NCBI GenBank assembly: GCA_002369025.1
Contig: DFDV01000086.1
Coordinates: 1 to 14,625 of the forward strand
Direction of reading: 5' to 3'
DNA from: Treponema sp. UBA3819
Lineage (GTDB): Bacteria > Spirochaetota > Spirochaetia > Treponematales > Treponemataceae
DNA: 14,625 nt
Shown here: piece by piece, positions 7,143 to 14,625 of the stretch
Position numbering within the stretch: position 1 is the stretch's first letter
Layout: each line of letters starts with the position of its first letter
Program-made: the position numbers and the translations under genes
Notes under the pieces: generated by a model
What the model saw: the letters and a program-made list of their open reading frames with translations, nothing else
What the model was told of the DNA's origin: nothing
The model's database searches: none

Positions 7143-9788
7143 CTAAACGTTCTGTCTTTTTGCCAGTTCAGCAAAATAGCCGTTCAGCTGCATCAGTTCA
7201 TCATAGGTTCCTGTTTCAATTACCTTACCGTCCTTCATTACATAAATGCGGTCGGCATGAATAATCGTACTCAAACGGTGGGCAATAACGATACGGGTTA
7301 CCTTCAGTTCATCAAGACTCTGACGGACAACCGCCTGTGTCACATTGTCCAGCGCACTGGTTGCTTCATCAAAAAGCAGGATATTGGGCTGACGGATAAT
7401 GGCACGGGCAATGATAAGGCGCTGCAGCTGTCCGCCGGAAATTGACAGACCACCCGCCGGAATCATCGTGAACATACCCATGGGCATTTCACGGATATCC
7501 TTGTCCAGAGCCACCGCCTTTGCGGCCTTCCATGCATCCGCCTCTTTTAAGCCGGAACTGCCCACGATATTTTGCATGATTGTTCCCTGCAATACCGTGT
7601 CATTCTGCAAAACAACACCCATCTGACGGCGGATTGATCCGATTTCATAATCGTTCATATCCTGCTTGTCAAAATAGATTGCCCCGGACTCAGGTTTTTC
7701 AAATCCCAGAATCATACGAAGCAGAGTTGATTTTCCTGCACCCGATGTTCCTACAATGCCAATATATTCGCCCTGCTCAATCTTCATGTTTACATCATCA
7801 AGAATGAGGGGACCATTTTCCACATAACGGAAATTCAGATGGTTTATATCAATAGCACCCTTAAGGGTTCCGATTGCAGGCTTGGCATCATGAATTTCAG
7901 GTTCCTGGTCCAGAATAGGCCTTACACGCTTGCTCTGGGGAATCAGGTTGCGGATGGAAAGCATTGATTCCGTAAAGCCCAGTACCGCCCCCTGGAATGA
8001 ACCGTAAGCAGAAAGAAAAGCCATAAAGGTACCCGTGGTAAGTCCAACAATTTTTCTTTCCTTCATTGCAACACTGAAGAAGAAATAGAAAAGAATGCTT
8101 ACCAGCGTAGGATACACGGCGTTTATCGTCTGCATGACATTGTGCACTGCCTCAATATTGTAGCCAAACTTGCGCTGACGGGTATATTCGTGAGACCATT
8201 CGCTGAAAACCCGCCGTTCTGAGTTTGAGTTACGGATTTTTTCAATGCCGCTCAGGAACTGAAAGAGCATACCGGTGATTTTACCGCCGCTTTCAATAAG
8301 ACATTTTTCCCAGCGATAGGTTGCAAAACAGGCAATCAGAGGAACCAGAATCGGCACCAGTAGGAAGAGGATTCCCAGTTTGGCAAAATATGCGCAGTAT
8401 TTAAATTCCTGTCCCAGATAGACAAAGCTGAAAAGCAAATTCATTACGGCAGAAAGCACGATGCCGGAAATCTGCGCCTGCATGGTACTGATTGTCATGG
8501 CACGGTCAGAAAGGTCACCAGATGTGTAATCCTTAAAGAAATTTACCGGAAGCCTCAGCAGGCGGTCAATGATGGCAGTCTGAAGGACATTCTGACTTTT
8601 TGTCTGCATGCGCATATTTGCAAGAGATTTTGCCAGCGAGCCCAGCATGGAAGCCATGTTACAGACAAAGACCAGCACACAAATCTGCACAGCCATATTT
8701 CGTGCCGCATTCGGAATGATGTAATCGATGAAGTTTTTGGTCATCATAGGCATCAAAAGTCCAATGAGGGTACAGAGGAGACCGATGATGACAAAACGCA
8801 GGAAGTCAATTTTGATATCCGCAAAGACAAACATACACAAGTCTTTTATGCTTATCTTTTCCTTTATAAGGGTGCGGTAAAGCATAAAGGCCATGGGGTA
8901 GATACGGTTTGCATTTTCCGCCGTAACAGGAGTGGCCGAATTGTCTGAAGGATCATACATCATGTAGGTACCGGACTTCTTGATGAGGGCAATTGGCCTG
9001 AAATCCTGGCTGAGTTCCGTATCGTTGGCAACATCTACCGTTCCTTCGTTTTTGAGGAAGCCGATAAGATGACCGTTGTCGTCCTTGTACCATCTTTCAC
9101 GCAAAAGGACTTCACGGATACGCACTGTATTGTCTTTTGCAATAGCCTGAATTCCTGCCTTATCCGGCGTATAGGGCTTTTCGCTGGGACTTATGTTTAT
9201 GCGGGTTCTTTCTGCAACCAGGCGGAATACTTTCTGAATGTTTGACTCGTCGCCAGAAAAGATATCTGCATAGGTTTTCTTGCGGTTCACAACCGTTGAA
9301 ATGTTGCGCAGTGTTTCCCGATAGGCCTTATCCGAAAGATGCTGGTAGGCAACACTGGCAGAAGTTTCAAGTTCCTTTTCCTTAGTCCACATTTCCAGAG
9401 ACTTCTGGGAAAGTGTTTTTATAATCTCATCATAGTTTTCCAGTGAAAGTTCAAAATCATCATCAAGAGAAAAAAGCCGCTTGAACGTTGTATATGAAGT
9501 TTTTACTTCCTTTGCGCAGGAAGCAAAAGCCTCTTCAACCGGGATTGCCTCCACCTGAGTTTCAGTCGTTCCCGCAAGGATGATGGCAAAATTACCTTCC
9601 ACAGAAAAGTTAAAGGAAATCTCCCCTTCTCCATAGTCTGCAAGGGGATGGCGGGCACCGTAAGAGCCGTCGTCCAGTTTTTCTACAATAAAGAGATAGG
9701 CATGGCTCCTTACAACCTTGTAGACAATTTTTGAACCATCAAGGACGAGGAAATTGCTGTTGGTAATGTTCAGTATTTTTGATTCCAT
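7143..9788 (-). CDS. NHLP/NHLM-type bacteriocin export ABC transporter, second subunit (ABC2-like)
   Basis: This 881-residue fused permease-ATPase is predicted to act in the inner membrane with the C39 transporter encoded just upstream. Residues 1 to about 310 are a soluble N-terminal region without a C39 Cys-His pair. It contains an ERWYKDDNGHLIGFL block and PVTAENA, an arrangement I associate with the second NHLM ABC protein. Residues about 325-620 hold the membrane domain. The ATPase domain has Walker A GTSGAGKST (680-688), Q-loop Gln729, signature SISGGQLQR (782-790), Walker B ILLFDEA (803-809) and switch His837, all apparently competent. A strong GGAGGAGG-type site lies between the preceding TAG (9800) and the ATG, a gap of 11 bases. 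The known role of the family is export of leader-bearing ribosomal peptides; the actual cargo here is unknown. Confidence 0.88.
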   Translation of the reverse strand: MESKILNITNSNFLVLDGSKIVYKVVRSHAYLFIVEKLDDGSYGARHPLADYGEGEISFNFSVEGNFAIILAGTTETQVEAIPVEEAFASCAKEVKTSYTTFKRLFSLDDDFELSLENYDEIIKTLSQKSLEMWTKEKELETSASVAYQHLSDKAYRETLRNISTVVNRKKTYADIFSGDESNIQKVFRLVAERTRINISPSEKPYTPDKAGIQAIAKDNTVRIREVLLRERWYKDDNGHLIGFLKNEGTVDVANDTELSQDFRPIALIKKSGTYMMYDPSDNSATPVTAENANRIYPMAFMLYRTLIKEKISIKDLCMFVFADIKIDFLRFVIIGLLCTLIGLLMPMMTKNFIDYIIPNAARNMAVQICVLVFVCNMASMLGSLAKSLANMRMQTKSQNVLQTAIIDRLLRLPVNFFKDYTSGDLSDRAMTISTMQAQISGIVLSAVMNLLFSFVYLGQEFKYCAYFAKLGILFLLVPILVPLIACFATYRWEKCLIESGGKITGMLFQFLSGIEKIRNSNSERRVFSEWSHEYTRQRKFGYNIEAVHNVMQTINAVYPTLVSILFYFFFSVAMKERKIVGLTTGTFMAFLSAYGSFQGAVLGFTESMLSIRNLIPQSKRVRPILDQEPEIHDAKPAIGTLKGAIDINHLNFRYVENGPLILDDVNMKIEQGEYIGIVGTSGAGKSTLLRMILGFEKPESGAIYFDKQDMNDYEIGSIRRQMGVVLQNDTVLQGTIMQNIVGSSGLKEADAWKAAKAVALDKDIREMPMGMFTMIPAGGLSISGGQLQRLIIARAIIRQPNILLFDEATSALDNVTQAVVRQSLDELKVTRIVIAHRLSTIIHADRIYVMKDGKVIETGTYDELMQLNGYFAELAKRQNV

Positions 9789-9799
9789 TCTTCCTCCTC

Positions 9800-12001
9800 C
9801 TACATCGTTTTGATGAGTTCCTTATACAGACCTTCCTGGGCGATAAGTTCCTCATGAGTGCCGCGTTGCACTACTTTTCCCGTATCAAGTACAATTATTT
9901 CGTCACAGTCCCGGATGGTACTCAGGCGGTGGGCTATGATGATACTGGTACAGCCTCTGCGGCGGAGATTTTTGTCTACAGTTGCTTCCGTTACCGCATC
10001 AAGGGCACTGGTAGCCTCATCCATGATAAGGATTCGCGGATTAGTGGCAAGGGCACGGGCAATTTCAAGACGCTGTCTCTGTCCGCCGCTGAAATTCTTT
10101 CCGCCTTCTATGATTTTTGCATAGTAACCTTCCGGGCGGGAAATAATGACATCATGAATACAGGCATCCTTTGCCGCCTGCACATACTGATCAATGGGAA
10201 TTGTTGCATTCCACATGGTAATGTTATCTTTTATAGAACCGTCAAAAATTGAGATGGACTGGTCCACTACGGAAACAGAAGCAGAAAAGACCTTGCGGTC
10301 AATCTCAGAGACAGGCTTTCCGTCAAAAAGAATCTCACCGTCCCACTGGGCGTAAAGACAGCTGAGCAGTTTTCCGATGGTAGATTTTCCAGAACCAGAA
10401 CCGCCGACAAGGGCAATGCGCTTACCCGGAGTAAGTTCCAGATTAAAATCATCCAGCAGCGGAGGTGCAAGTTTGCTGTAGCCAAAGACAACATGACGCA
10501 TGGAAATAGACCCCTGCAGACGGTCATAGGGAAGATAATTATCACCTTCTACTTCAGGAGAGGGCTTGAATACCGGGGGAGCCGGATAGTCCATAACATC
10601 GTCTACGCGCTGCATGTCCGCGTCAATACCCATCAGGGTTTTTCCCAGACCGATAAAGGTGCTCACCGGTCCCATAAAACTGGAAAGCAGAGACTGATAG
10701 GCAATAAGCATACCGATAGTCATAAAGCCGTCCATAACACGGAAAGCACCAATAGTAAGAACAAGAATATTCAGTACGGAAGAAATGACACTGGGCGCAA
10801 TAGAGTTACCCAGGTTTACCATGGCAAGATTCTGGCTTTCCAGAACAACTTTTGCCTGCTGTCCAGACCACTGCTGAAAGAAGTCATTTTCCGAGCCGGA
10901 CGCCTTAAGGGATTCAATCATTTCTATACCGGAAATAGTCGTACCGCTGAGTTTACCGCTTTCCATCTCAATCTTAAAGGACTTACTTTTGATTTTTGCG
11001 GCAGAAAGAAGGAATACCACCGCCATAAGCGAGACCAAAATAATACTGATAATGGTCAGGGGAACATCGTACAAAAAGAGCAGAATTCCAAAGAAGATGC
11101 CGGTAACACCGTTAATCACTACGGAAATAAGCTGCTCACAGATAACATTTGCAATAGAAGTGTTTGCTTCAATACGATTGCAGAGCTCACCAGGCATACG
11201 CTGGATAAAGAACTGAACCGGAAGACTGAAAAGATGCTGGACAAATTCCGAGGAACTTTTTAGCGAAATTCGTTCCTGAAAACGAAGCAGACAGGTTTGC
11301 TGTACCCAGGTCAGAACCCCGTTTATCACCAGGGACACAGCCATGACGGCAAGCAGAGGTTTAAGCTGCTTCATTGAGCCTGCAACAAGAATGTCATCAA
11401 TGAAGAAGCGGCTGAAACTCGGATACAGGAAGCCCATCACGAACATGATAAAAGCAATGAGCATCATAAAGAGGAGGACAGAAATTCTTCCTGCAAGACG
11501 CCGCTTGATTTTTGGCCAGATTGCAGGTTTTGAGCCACCCTTATTAAATTCCTCGCCGGGCTTAAACATAAGGACGACACCAGTAAAGGAATCGTCAAAT
11601 TCGTCAAAATCAACATAACGGCGGCCGGATGCGGGGTCATCAATATAGGCCCGTCCGTGCTTAAAACCTTCCAGTACAATAAAGTGGTTGAAATTCCAGA
11701 ATACAACGGCCGGGTAGCTGCACTTCTTTAAGCCGCCCAGCTCAACTTTGATACCCTTTGCTTCCAGACCATATTTTCGGGCGGCTTTGAGCATGTTGCT
11801 GGCTTTTGTACCGTCACGGGAAACACCACAATCAAGACGAAGCTGTTCCAGAGGCACAAATTTACCATAGTAACTCAGAATCATGGAAAGAGCCGCCGCA
11901 CCGCATTCCAATGCTTCCATCTGCAGTGTCGGACGAGTCTTTTTTACGCCGATGTGGTCGAGTCCATATTTTGTTGTCTTCAGAGGTTTGAACAGTCCCA
12001 T
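9800..12001 (-). CDS. C39 peptidase-containing NHLP/NHLM-type ABC transporter (ABC1-like)
   Basis: This 733-residue transporter both cleaves a leader peptide and exports the cargo. The N-terminal C39 domain (about 23-148) has the oxyanion Gln27 in TLQMEALECGAAAL, catalytic Cys33, His106 in FNHFIVLEG and Asp122 in IDDPASG, so the protease looks active. Membrane segments occupy about 170-460. The ATPase domain has Walker A GGSGSGKST (533-541), Gln581, signature FSGGQRQR (637-644), Walker B ILIMDEA (657-663) and His691. GGTGAG (12009-12014) precedes the ATG by seven bases. The gene lies 24 bases after the HlyD-like gene and 11 before the second transporter. In this family cleavage normally follows a Gly-Gly or Ala-Gly pair. 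The only leader-like candidate in the window is the first lipoprotein (155-1564). Confidence 0.93.
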   Translation of the reverse strand: MGLFKPLKTTKYGLDHIGVKKTRPTLQMEALECGAAALSMILSYYGKFVPLEQLRLDCGVSRDGTKASNMLKAARKYGLEAKGIKVELGGLKKCSYPAVVFWNFNHFIVLEGFKHGRAYIDDPASGRRYVDFDEFDDSFTGVVLMFKPGEEFNKGGSKPAIWPKIKRRLAGRISVLLFMMLIAFIMFVMGFLYPSFSRFFIDDILVAGSMKQLKPLLAVMAVSLVINGVLTWVQQTCLLRFQERISLKSSSEFVQHLFSLPVQFFIQRMPGELCNRIEANTSIANVICEQLISVVINGVTGIFFGILLFLYDVPLTIISIILVSLMAVVFLLSAAKIKSKSFKIEMESGKLSGTTISGIEMIESLKASGSENDFFQQWSGQQAKVVLESQNLAMVNLGNSIAPSVISSVLNILVLTIGAFRVMDGFMTIGMLIAYQSLLSSFMGPVSTFIGLGKTLMGIDADMQRVDDVMDYPAPPVFKPSPEVEGDNYLPYDRLQGSISMRHVVFGYSKLAPPLLDDFNLELTPGKRIALVGGSGSGKSTIGKLLSCLYAQWDGEILFDGKPVSEIDRKVFSASVSVVDQSISIFDGSIKDNITMWNATIPIDQYVQAAKDACIHDVIISRPEGYYAKIIEGGKNFSGGQRQRLEIARALATNPRILIMDEATSALDAVTEATVDKNLRRRGCTSIIIAHRLSTIRDCDEIIVLDTGKVVQRGTHEELIAQEGLYKELIKTM

Positions 12002-12025
12002 TAAATACTCACCTGCTGCAATGTA

Positions 12026-13159
12026 CTATTGAACTGGAGGCTGCTGAAGCGGAGCCTGCTGCTGAGCCTCATAGGTATCATCACTTCCAATTCCCAGAAT
12101 CTTTTTCTTAAACATAGGAATGACCAGTTCTATAGGACGCTTTTCTTCAACCGTGACCGTGCTGGAACAGAGAATGCCGGAAGACATTTTTTCATCCGGT
12201 CCCTTTGATGATGACCATTTGTAGCCGGAAACAGTATTGGGATCAGGAATAATGCTTGCCCGGACTTCAATAGGATTCTGAATCTGAGTAAAAGTACGCG
12301 TCAGCATGGAATTTTTAAGTACCGTATTCATGTAGGCTTCGGTAACAGGATATTCAGAAACCTCCGTAACGATGCCCTGAATATAGCCGTATTCTTCCCG
12401 CTTTACGGTAGAAGGAATAACTCCGATTTTCATTCCCTGCTTGATTTTCTTTCCCTCGTTTGCCGCAATAAAAAGAATTGCCTCCGTAGGAGATGTACCG
12501 TCTTTTCCAATCAGGGCAATAGTTGTACCGGGATTAACATAGTCATTTTTTTCTACGGACATTTCAAGCACGATGCCGGTGGTGGGAGAAACAATTCTTG
12601 TGGATTTCTGATAATTTTCATTCAGTACGGCCAGTTCATGCCGCTTTTCATTTACCTGGCGGTCAATATCAAGAGAGTTCTGCTTTGATGAAACATATTC
12701 GTTTTCAGTAATCAGGCCCTGCTCAAAAAGTTCACGCATGCGCCGTTCTTTGGAAACACCGTTTTTTGTATTCTGATTGATAAGTTCCTGAGTTTTTAAA
12801 AGATTTTCTATGGTTGTCTGAACCTGGGTAATCTGGTCCAGCATATCGGTGCGTTCAATGCGGGCTATAACTTCACCGTTCTTGATAAAATCACCCCGCT
12901 GAACAAAGACATTTTTTACAGCACCCTGATTCGTGTACTTTACGGCAACCACTTCATCAGAAGAAATCAAAACACCCATGCCGGAAACTGATTCCGGAAT
13001 AGAGCCAATGATACTCCATACCAGAGCCGCAATAACGATAACCCCCATTGCAATTACCGCAATAAAGTCTGAGGGTTTTACCACTTTCATGGTTTGATCA
13101 AGCTGATCAAGTGAACTGATTTTGTCCAATGCCGATTTTCGGAATATTATCTGTCCCAT
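12026..13159 (-). CDS. HlyD-like membrane fusion protein, NHLP/NHLM secretion type
   Basis: This 377-residue periplasmic adaptor is predicted to link the ABC transporters to the TolC channel. The N-terminal IFRKSALDKISSLDQLDQTM pattern is typical of the NHLM secretion protein. One membrane segment (about 32-52) precedes a split biotinyl/lipoyl-like domain (about 70-102 and 190-218) that flanks a coiled-coil hairpin (about 104-187). A beta-barrel part follows, then a Gln/Pro-rich tail (AQQQAPLQQPPVQ). It is the first gene of the export operon. There is no recognisable Shine-Dalgarno site; instead TATAAA ends only five bases before the ATG, which suggests a leaderless message if that box is the promoter. 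The GTG and TTG options downstream would remove the conserved N-terminus, so this ATG is kept. Confidence 0.88.
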   Translation of the reverse strand: MGQIIFRKSALDKISSLDQLDQTMKVVKPSDFIAVIAMGVIVIAALVWSIIGSIPESVSGMGVLISSDEVVAVKYTNQGAVKNVFVQRGDFIKNGEVIARIERTDMLDQITQVQTTIENLLKTQELINQNTKNGVSKERRMRELFEQGLITENEYVSSKQNSLDIDRQVNEKRHELAVLNENYQKSTRIVSPTTGIVLEMSVEKNDYVNPGTTIALIGKDGTSPTEAILFIAANEGKKIKQGMKIGVIPSTVKREEYGYIQGIVTEVSEYPVTEAYMNTVLKNSMLTRTFTQIQNPIEVRASIIPDPNTVSGYKWSSSKGPDEKMSSGILCSSTVTVEEKRPIELVIPMFKKKILGIGSDDTYEAQQQAPLQQPPVQ

Positions 13160-13164
13160 ACTTC

Positions 13165-13194
13165 TTTATACGCTCTAAAAATCAAAATGGCTAA
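13165..13194 (-). promoter_or_regulatory. Promoter-like element before the export operon
   Basis: On the - strand TTAGCC (13194-13189) is followed after 13 bases by GAGCGTATAAA (13175-13165). This repeats the module at 59-89 with an 11-base exact match, at 18 rather than 19 bases between TTAGCC and TATAAA. It lies in the 82-base gap between the TrpX-like gene and the HlyD-like gene. With TATAAA as -10 box, transcription would begin about at the start codon. It could instead be a regulator site, with the operon read through from upstream. Confidence 0.5.
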
Positions 13195-13241
13195 TTTTTT
13201 AGACAAAATCAGTGCTTTTTTTTCTATTTATTCTATATGCA

Positions 13242-14228
13242 TTACTTTTCTGTAACTGTTCCATTTGCATAAATCAGATTTGCATGAAGAAGAACTGAGT
13301 TGTCAAAGGTAATTCCACACAAAGCCGCATTGTCCAGATTCAGAAGCAAATCGCTGTCACTTGCCTTGTTCATCAGGCGTACAGGAATATCTGCCGGAGA
13401 TTTTCCGTTAAGGATTTCAACACAGAGTTCACCGGTTGCACGGCCTGCCTTGTAGTAGTTAAAGCCGCTTGCAATCAGAATGCCGCCTTCCTTTGCACCA
13501 GTAACATCTGCGCTGAAGATGGGCTTTTTTGCTGCCTCAAAAACCTGGACCAGAGAAGCAAGGGCACTGAAAACAGTATTGTCTGTAGTAAGGTAAATGC
13601 CGTCTACTCTGTCAACAATGGCTTCTGCCGCCGCCTTTACCTCAGAAGAATTGGTAATGGCCTGGGTAACCAGTGCGATGCCAGCCTTATCACAGCCTTC
13701 ACGCACAAGGTTCAGGGAACTGATTGAGTTTGCCTCATTGCTGGTATAAATATAACCAAGCGTTTTAATTTTTGCCACCTGAACAAACTTAGCGATGTGA
13801 GTGACAGTGGGAACTGCATCGCTCATGCCGGTAATATTTCCTTCACCATGTGCCAGGCTTGTAACCAGACCTGCACCAACCGGATCCGTAACCGTGCCAA
13901 AGACTACAGGAATATCCTTAATTGTGTTTGCAAGTGCAAGGGCAACAGGAGTAGCAATACCAACTGCCAGGTCTACTCTTTCGTCCTTGTATTTATTTGC
14001 AATCTGTACGGCCGTATTTACATCTCCGTTGGCATTCTGCAAATCAAATTCTGCCTCAATGCCGGATTCCTGTATTACATCCATAATTCCGCGCTCAACA
14101 TCATCAAGGGCAACATGCTGAACAATCTTTGCAATACCAATCCGCTTTTTGTTGCCATTCTTTTTTGAACATCCCAAAAGCGCGCCAACCATACAGAGGG
14201 CCACCAGTGCAAAAATTATTTTTTTCAT
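13242..14228 (-). CDS. TrpX-like ABC transporter substrate-binding lipoprotein
   Basis: This is a 328-residue periplasmic binding protein of the ABC_sub_bind (PF04392, COG2984) class, whose members often bind aromatic amino acids or similar small solutes. A signal peptide ends at lipobox LLGC (Cys20). The mature part shows RIGIAKIVQH, the ERGIMDVIQESG helix, LAVGIATPVALALAN, PVVFGTVTDPVGAGLV, NITGMSD, and in the second lobe DGIYLTTDNTVFSAL, KPIFSADVTGAKEGGILIASGFNYYKAGR, given here in pieces of a continuous typical series. GGAG (14235-14238) lies six bases before the ATG. Genes of this family usually have a permease and an ATPase beside them; neither follows here, as the next gene is the HlyD-like adaptor. 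It is probably a separate transcription unit, although no strong terminator separates the two. The ligand cannot be read from the sequence. Confidence 0.87.
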   Translation of the reverse strand: MKKIIFALVALCMVGALLGCSKKNGNKKRIGIAKIVQHVALDDVERGIMDVIQESGIEAEFDLQNANGDVNTAVQIANKYKDERVDLAVGIATPVALALANTIKDIPVVFGTVTDPVGAGLVTSLAHGEGNITGMSDAVPTVTHIAKFVQVAKIKTLGYIYTSNEANSISSLNLVREGCDKAGIALVTQAITNSSEVKAAAEAIVDRVDGIYLTTDNTVFSALASLVQVFEAAKKPIFSADVTGAKEGGILIASGFNYYKAGRATGELCVEILNGKSPADIPVRLMNKASDSDLLLNLDNAALCGITFDNSVLLHANLIYANGTVTEK

Positions 14229-14250
14229 TCCAATCTCCTATGATAATAAT

Positions 14251-14264
14251 ACCGCGTTAGCGGT
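14251..14264. repeat. Perfect inverted repeat ACCGC-GTTA-GCGGT
   Basis: A 5-bp stem and 4-base loop about 13 bases upstream of the GGAG site of the TrpX-like gene. In the transcript it would lie in the 5' leader, where it could affect translation. It may also be a dispersed genomic repeat. Confidence 0.6.
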
Positions 14265-14267
14265 CGT

Positions 14268-14283
14268 GCAGAAAGAATTCTGC
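14268..14283. repeat. Perfect inverted repeat GCAGAA-AGAA-TTCTGC
   Basis: A 6-bp stem and 4-base loop, three bases from the neighbouring hairpin at 14251-14264. The pair could be an operator or a 5' leader structure for the TrpX-like gene. Confidence 0.6.
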
Positions 14284-14329
14284 AGAAAATAATAATCAAG
14301 GTCAAGAGGGGGCAAGTGAGAAAAAAAGC

Positions 14330-14506
14330 CACAGATGAACGGGGATTAACACGGATGGGACACAGATAATAAATAAAAAAACATCTGTGCCCAATCCGAG
14401 TGCATACGTCGCTTGCGCTCCGTTTGCGTAAGCGGAAGTTATTGACGTTTGTGCCAGGGGCACATATGCATCTGTGTCTATCTGTGTCAAAATCCCCGCA
14501 TCTGTG
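14330..14506. repeat. Long imperfect inverted repeat of CACAGAT/ATCTGTG units
   Basis: The left arm 14330-14367 carries CACAGAT (14330-14336), GGGGATT, CACGGAT (14350-14356) and CACAGAT (14361-14367). The right arm 14470-14506 reads, on the other strand, as the same series: CACAGATG, CGGGGATT, GACACAGAT and GACACAGAT. The arms are about 37-38 bases with a few mismatches and a two-base indel, and they enclose about 102 bases. A smaller partner, ATCTGTGCCCAATCC (14383-14397), can also pair with 14353-14367. Sequences of this style recur in many bacterial genomes as small dispersed repeats. Confidence 0.65.
14410..14434. repeat. Imperfect GC-rich hairpin inside the repeat element
   Basis: CGCTTGCGC (14410-14418) and GCGTAAGCG (14426-14434) pair with one mismatch across a seven-base loop. 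It lies between the arms of the larger inverted repeat. Confidence 0.5.
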
Positions 14507-14522
14507 TCTATCTGTGTCAAAA
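14468..14522. repeat. 25-base direct repeat, two copies
   Basis: Two identical 25-base copies lie at 14468-14492 and 14498-14522, separated by TCCCC, giving a 30-base period. Each copy contains TCTGTGTC twice at a 10-base period. The second copy looks like a duplication of part of the right arm of the inverted repeat. Confidence 0.85.
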
Positions 14523-14596
14523 AAACAAGGCTCCGCAATGTTAAACTGTTTTTGCAAAAAAATGGCTTCCAGTCGCGAAAACGGCTTAGCGAAAGC

Positions 14597-14610
14597 GCAG
14601 GCTCGCCTGC
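14597..14610. repeat. Inverted repeat GCAGG-CTCG-CCTGC
   Basis: A perfect 5-bp stem (6-bp if the loop is only TC) near the right edge. No T tract follows on the + strand, so it is not called a terminator; its context is cut off by the window end. Confidence 0.5.
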
Positions 14611-14625
14611 TATACGCGGTTTGTG

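Larger units (their letters stand above)
14229..14625. other. Noncoding region with hairpins and repeats
   Basis: This 397-base stretch has no convincing gene. It contains two small perfect hairpins next to the TrpX-like start, a CACAGAT/ATCTGTG repeat element, an imperfect GC-rich hairpin inside it, and a further hairpin at the right edge. Open frames here encode repeat-derived peptides (DTDRHRC units) and are not credible. Confidence 0.75.

Noticed and set aside
10493..11263. 256-codon open frame on the + strand
   Set aside because: It lies wholly inside the C39 transporter gene on the other strand and encodes a low-complexity product rich in N, H, K and T; it is a shadow frame.
13242..14228. 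BMP/PnrA or LivJ type for the lipoprotein next to the exporter
   Set aside because: The TxVALALAN, FGTVTDPVGAGLV and TDNTVFSAL series fits the ABC_sub_bind/TrpX class better.
14225..14557. Open frames over the repeat region on the - strand
   Set aside because: The translations simply repeat the CACAGAT units (DTDRHRC, TQIDTDA) and lack a start site with supporting signals.

Overview
The window looks like chromosomal DNA from a spirochaete, most likely a Treponema-like host-associated species. The reasons are the many short-lipobox lipoproteins, a family of lipoproteins carrying GDIVFTDG-type and WxxPSxxE-type C-terminal blocks that I associate with treponemes, AT-rich intergenic DNA around moderately GC-rich genes, and AGGAG-type ribosome binding sites. 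The genus is inferred from style, not from a marker gene. No rRNA, tRNA, CRISPR array, transposase or phage gene was seen.

Left part (1-4095, + strand): a promoter-like element is followed by three tandem, tightly coupled lipoprotein genes. They are diverged paralogues. Each has an InlB B-repeat-like beta domain and a C-terminal domain with a DUF1566/C-type-lectin-like signature. The first is unusual: before its signal anchor it has about 64 extra residues that end in a sequence resembling the LSDDELExVAGG end of peptide-export leaders, followed by a twin-arginine-like lipoprotein signal.

Middle and right part (13159 down to 4126, - strand): a compact five-gene operon encodes a complete type I export apparatus of the NHLP/NHLM (nitrile hydratase leader microcin) class. 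In transcription order it has an HlyD-like membrane fusion protein, a C39 peptidase-ABC transporter with an intact catalytic triad, a second NHLM-type ABC transporter, a LivJ-type periplasmic binding lipoprotein and a TolC-type outer membrane channel. No maturation enzyme and no small precursor gene is visible. Upstream of it is an orphan TrpX-like substrate-binding lipoprotein gene (13242-14228).

The two convergent operons carry the same promoter-like module: TTAGCC, then 13-14 bases, then GAGCGTATAAA. It occurs once before the leader-bearing lipoprotein and once, on the opposite strand, before the HlyD gene. Together with the leader-like N-terminus, this suggests one system in which the C39 exporter handles the lipoprotein(s), or in which the lipoproteins act beside the exporter at the cell surface. 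This is inference.

Right end (14229-14625): noncoding. It has two small perfect hairpins before the TrpX-like gene and a repeat element built of CACAGAT/ATCTGTG units arranged as a long imperfect inverted repeat.
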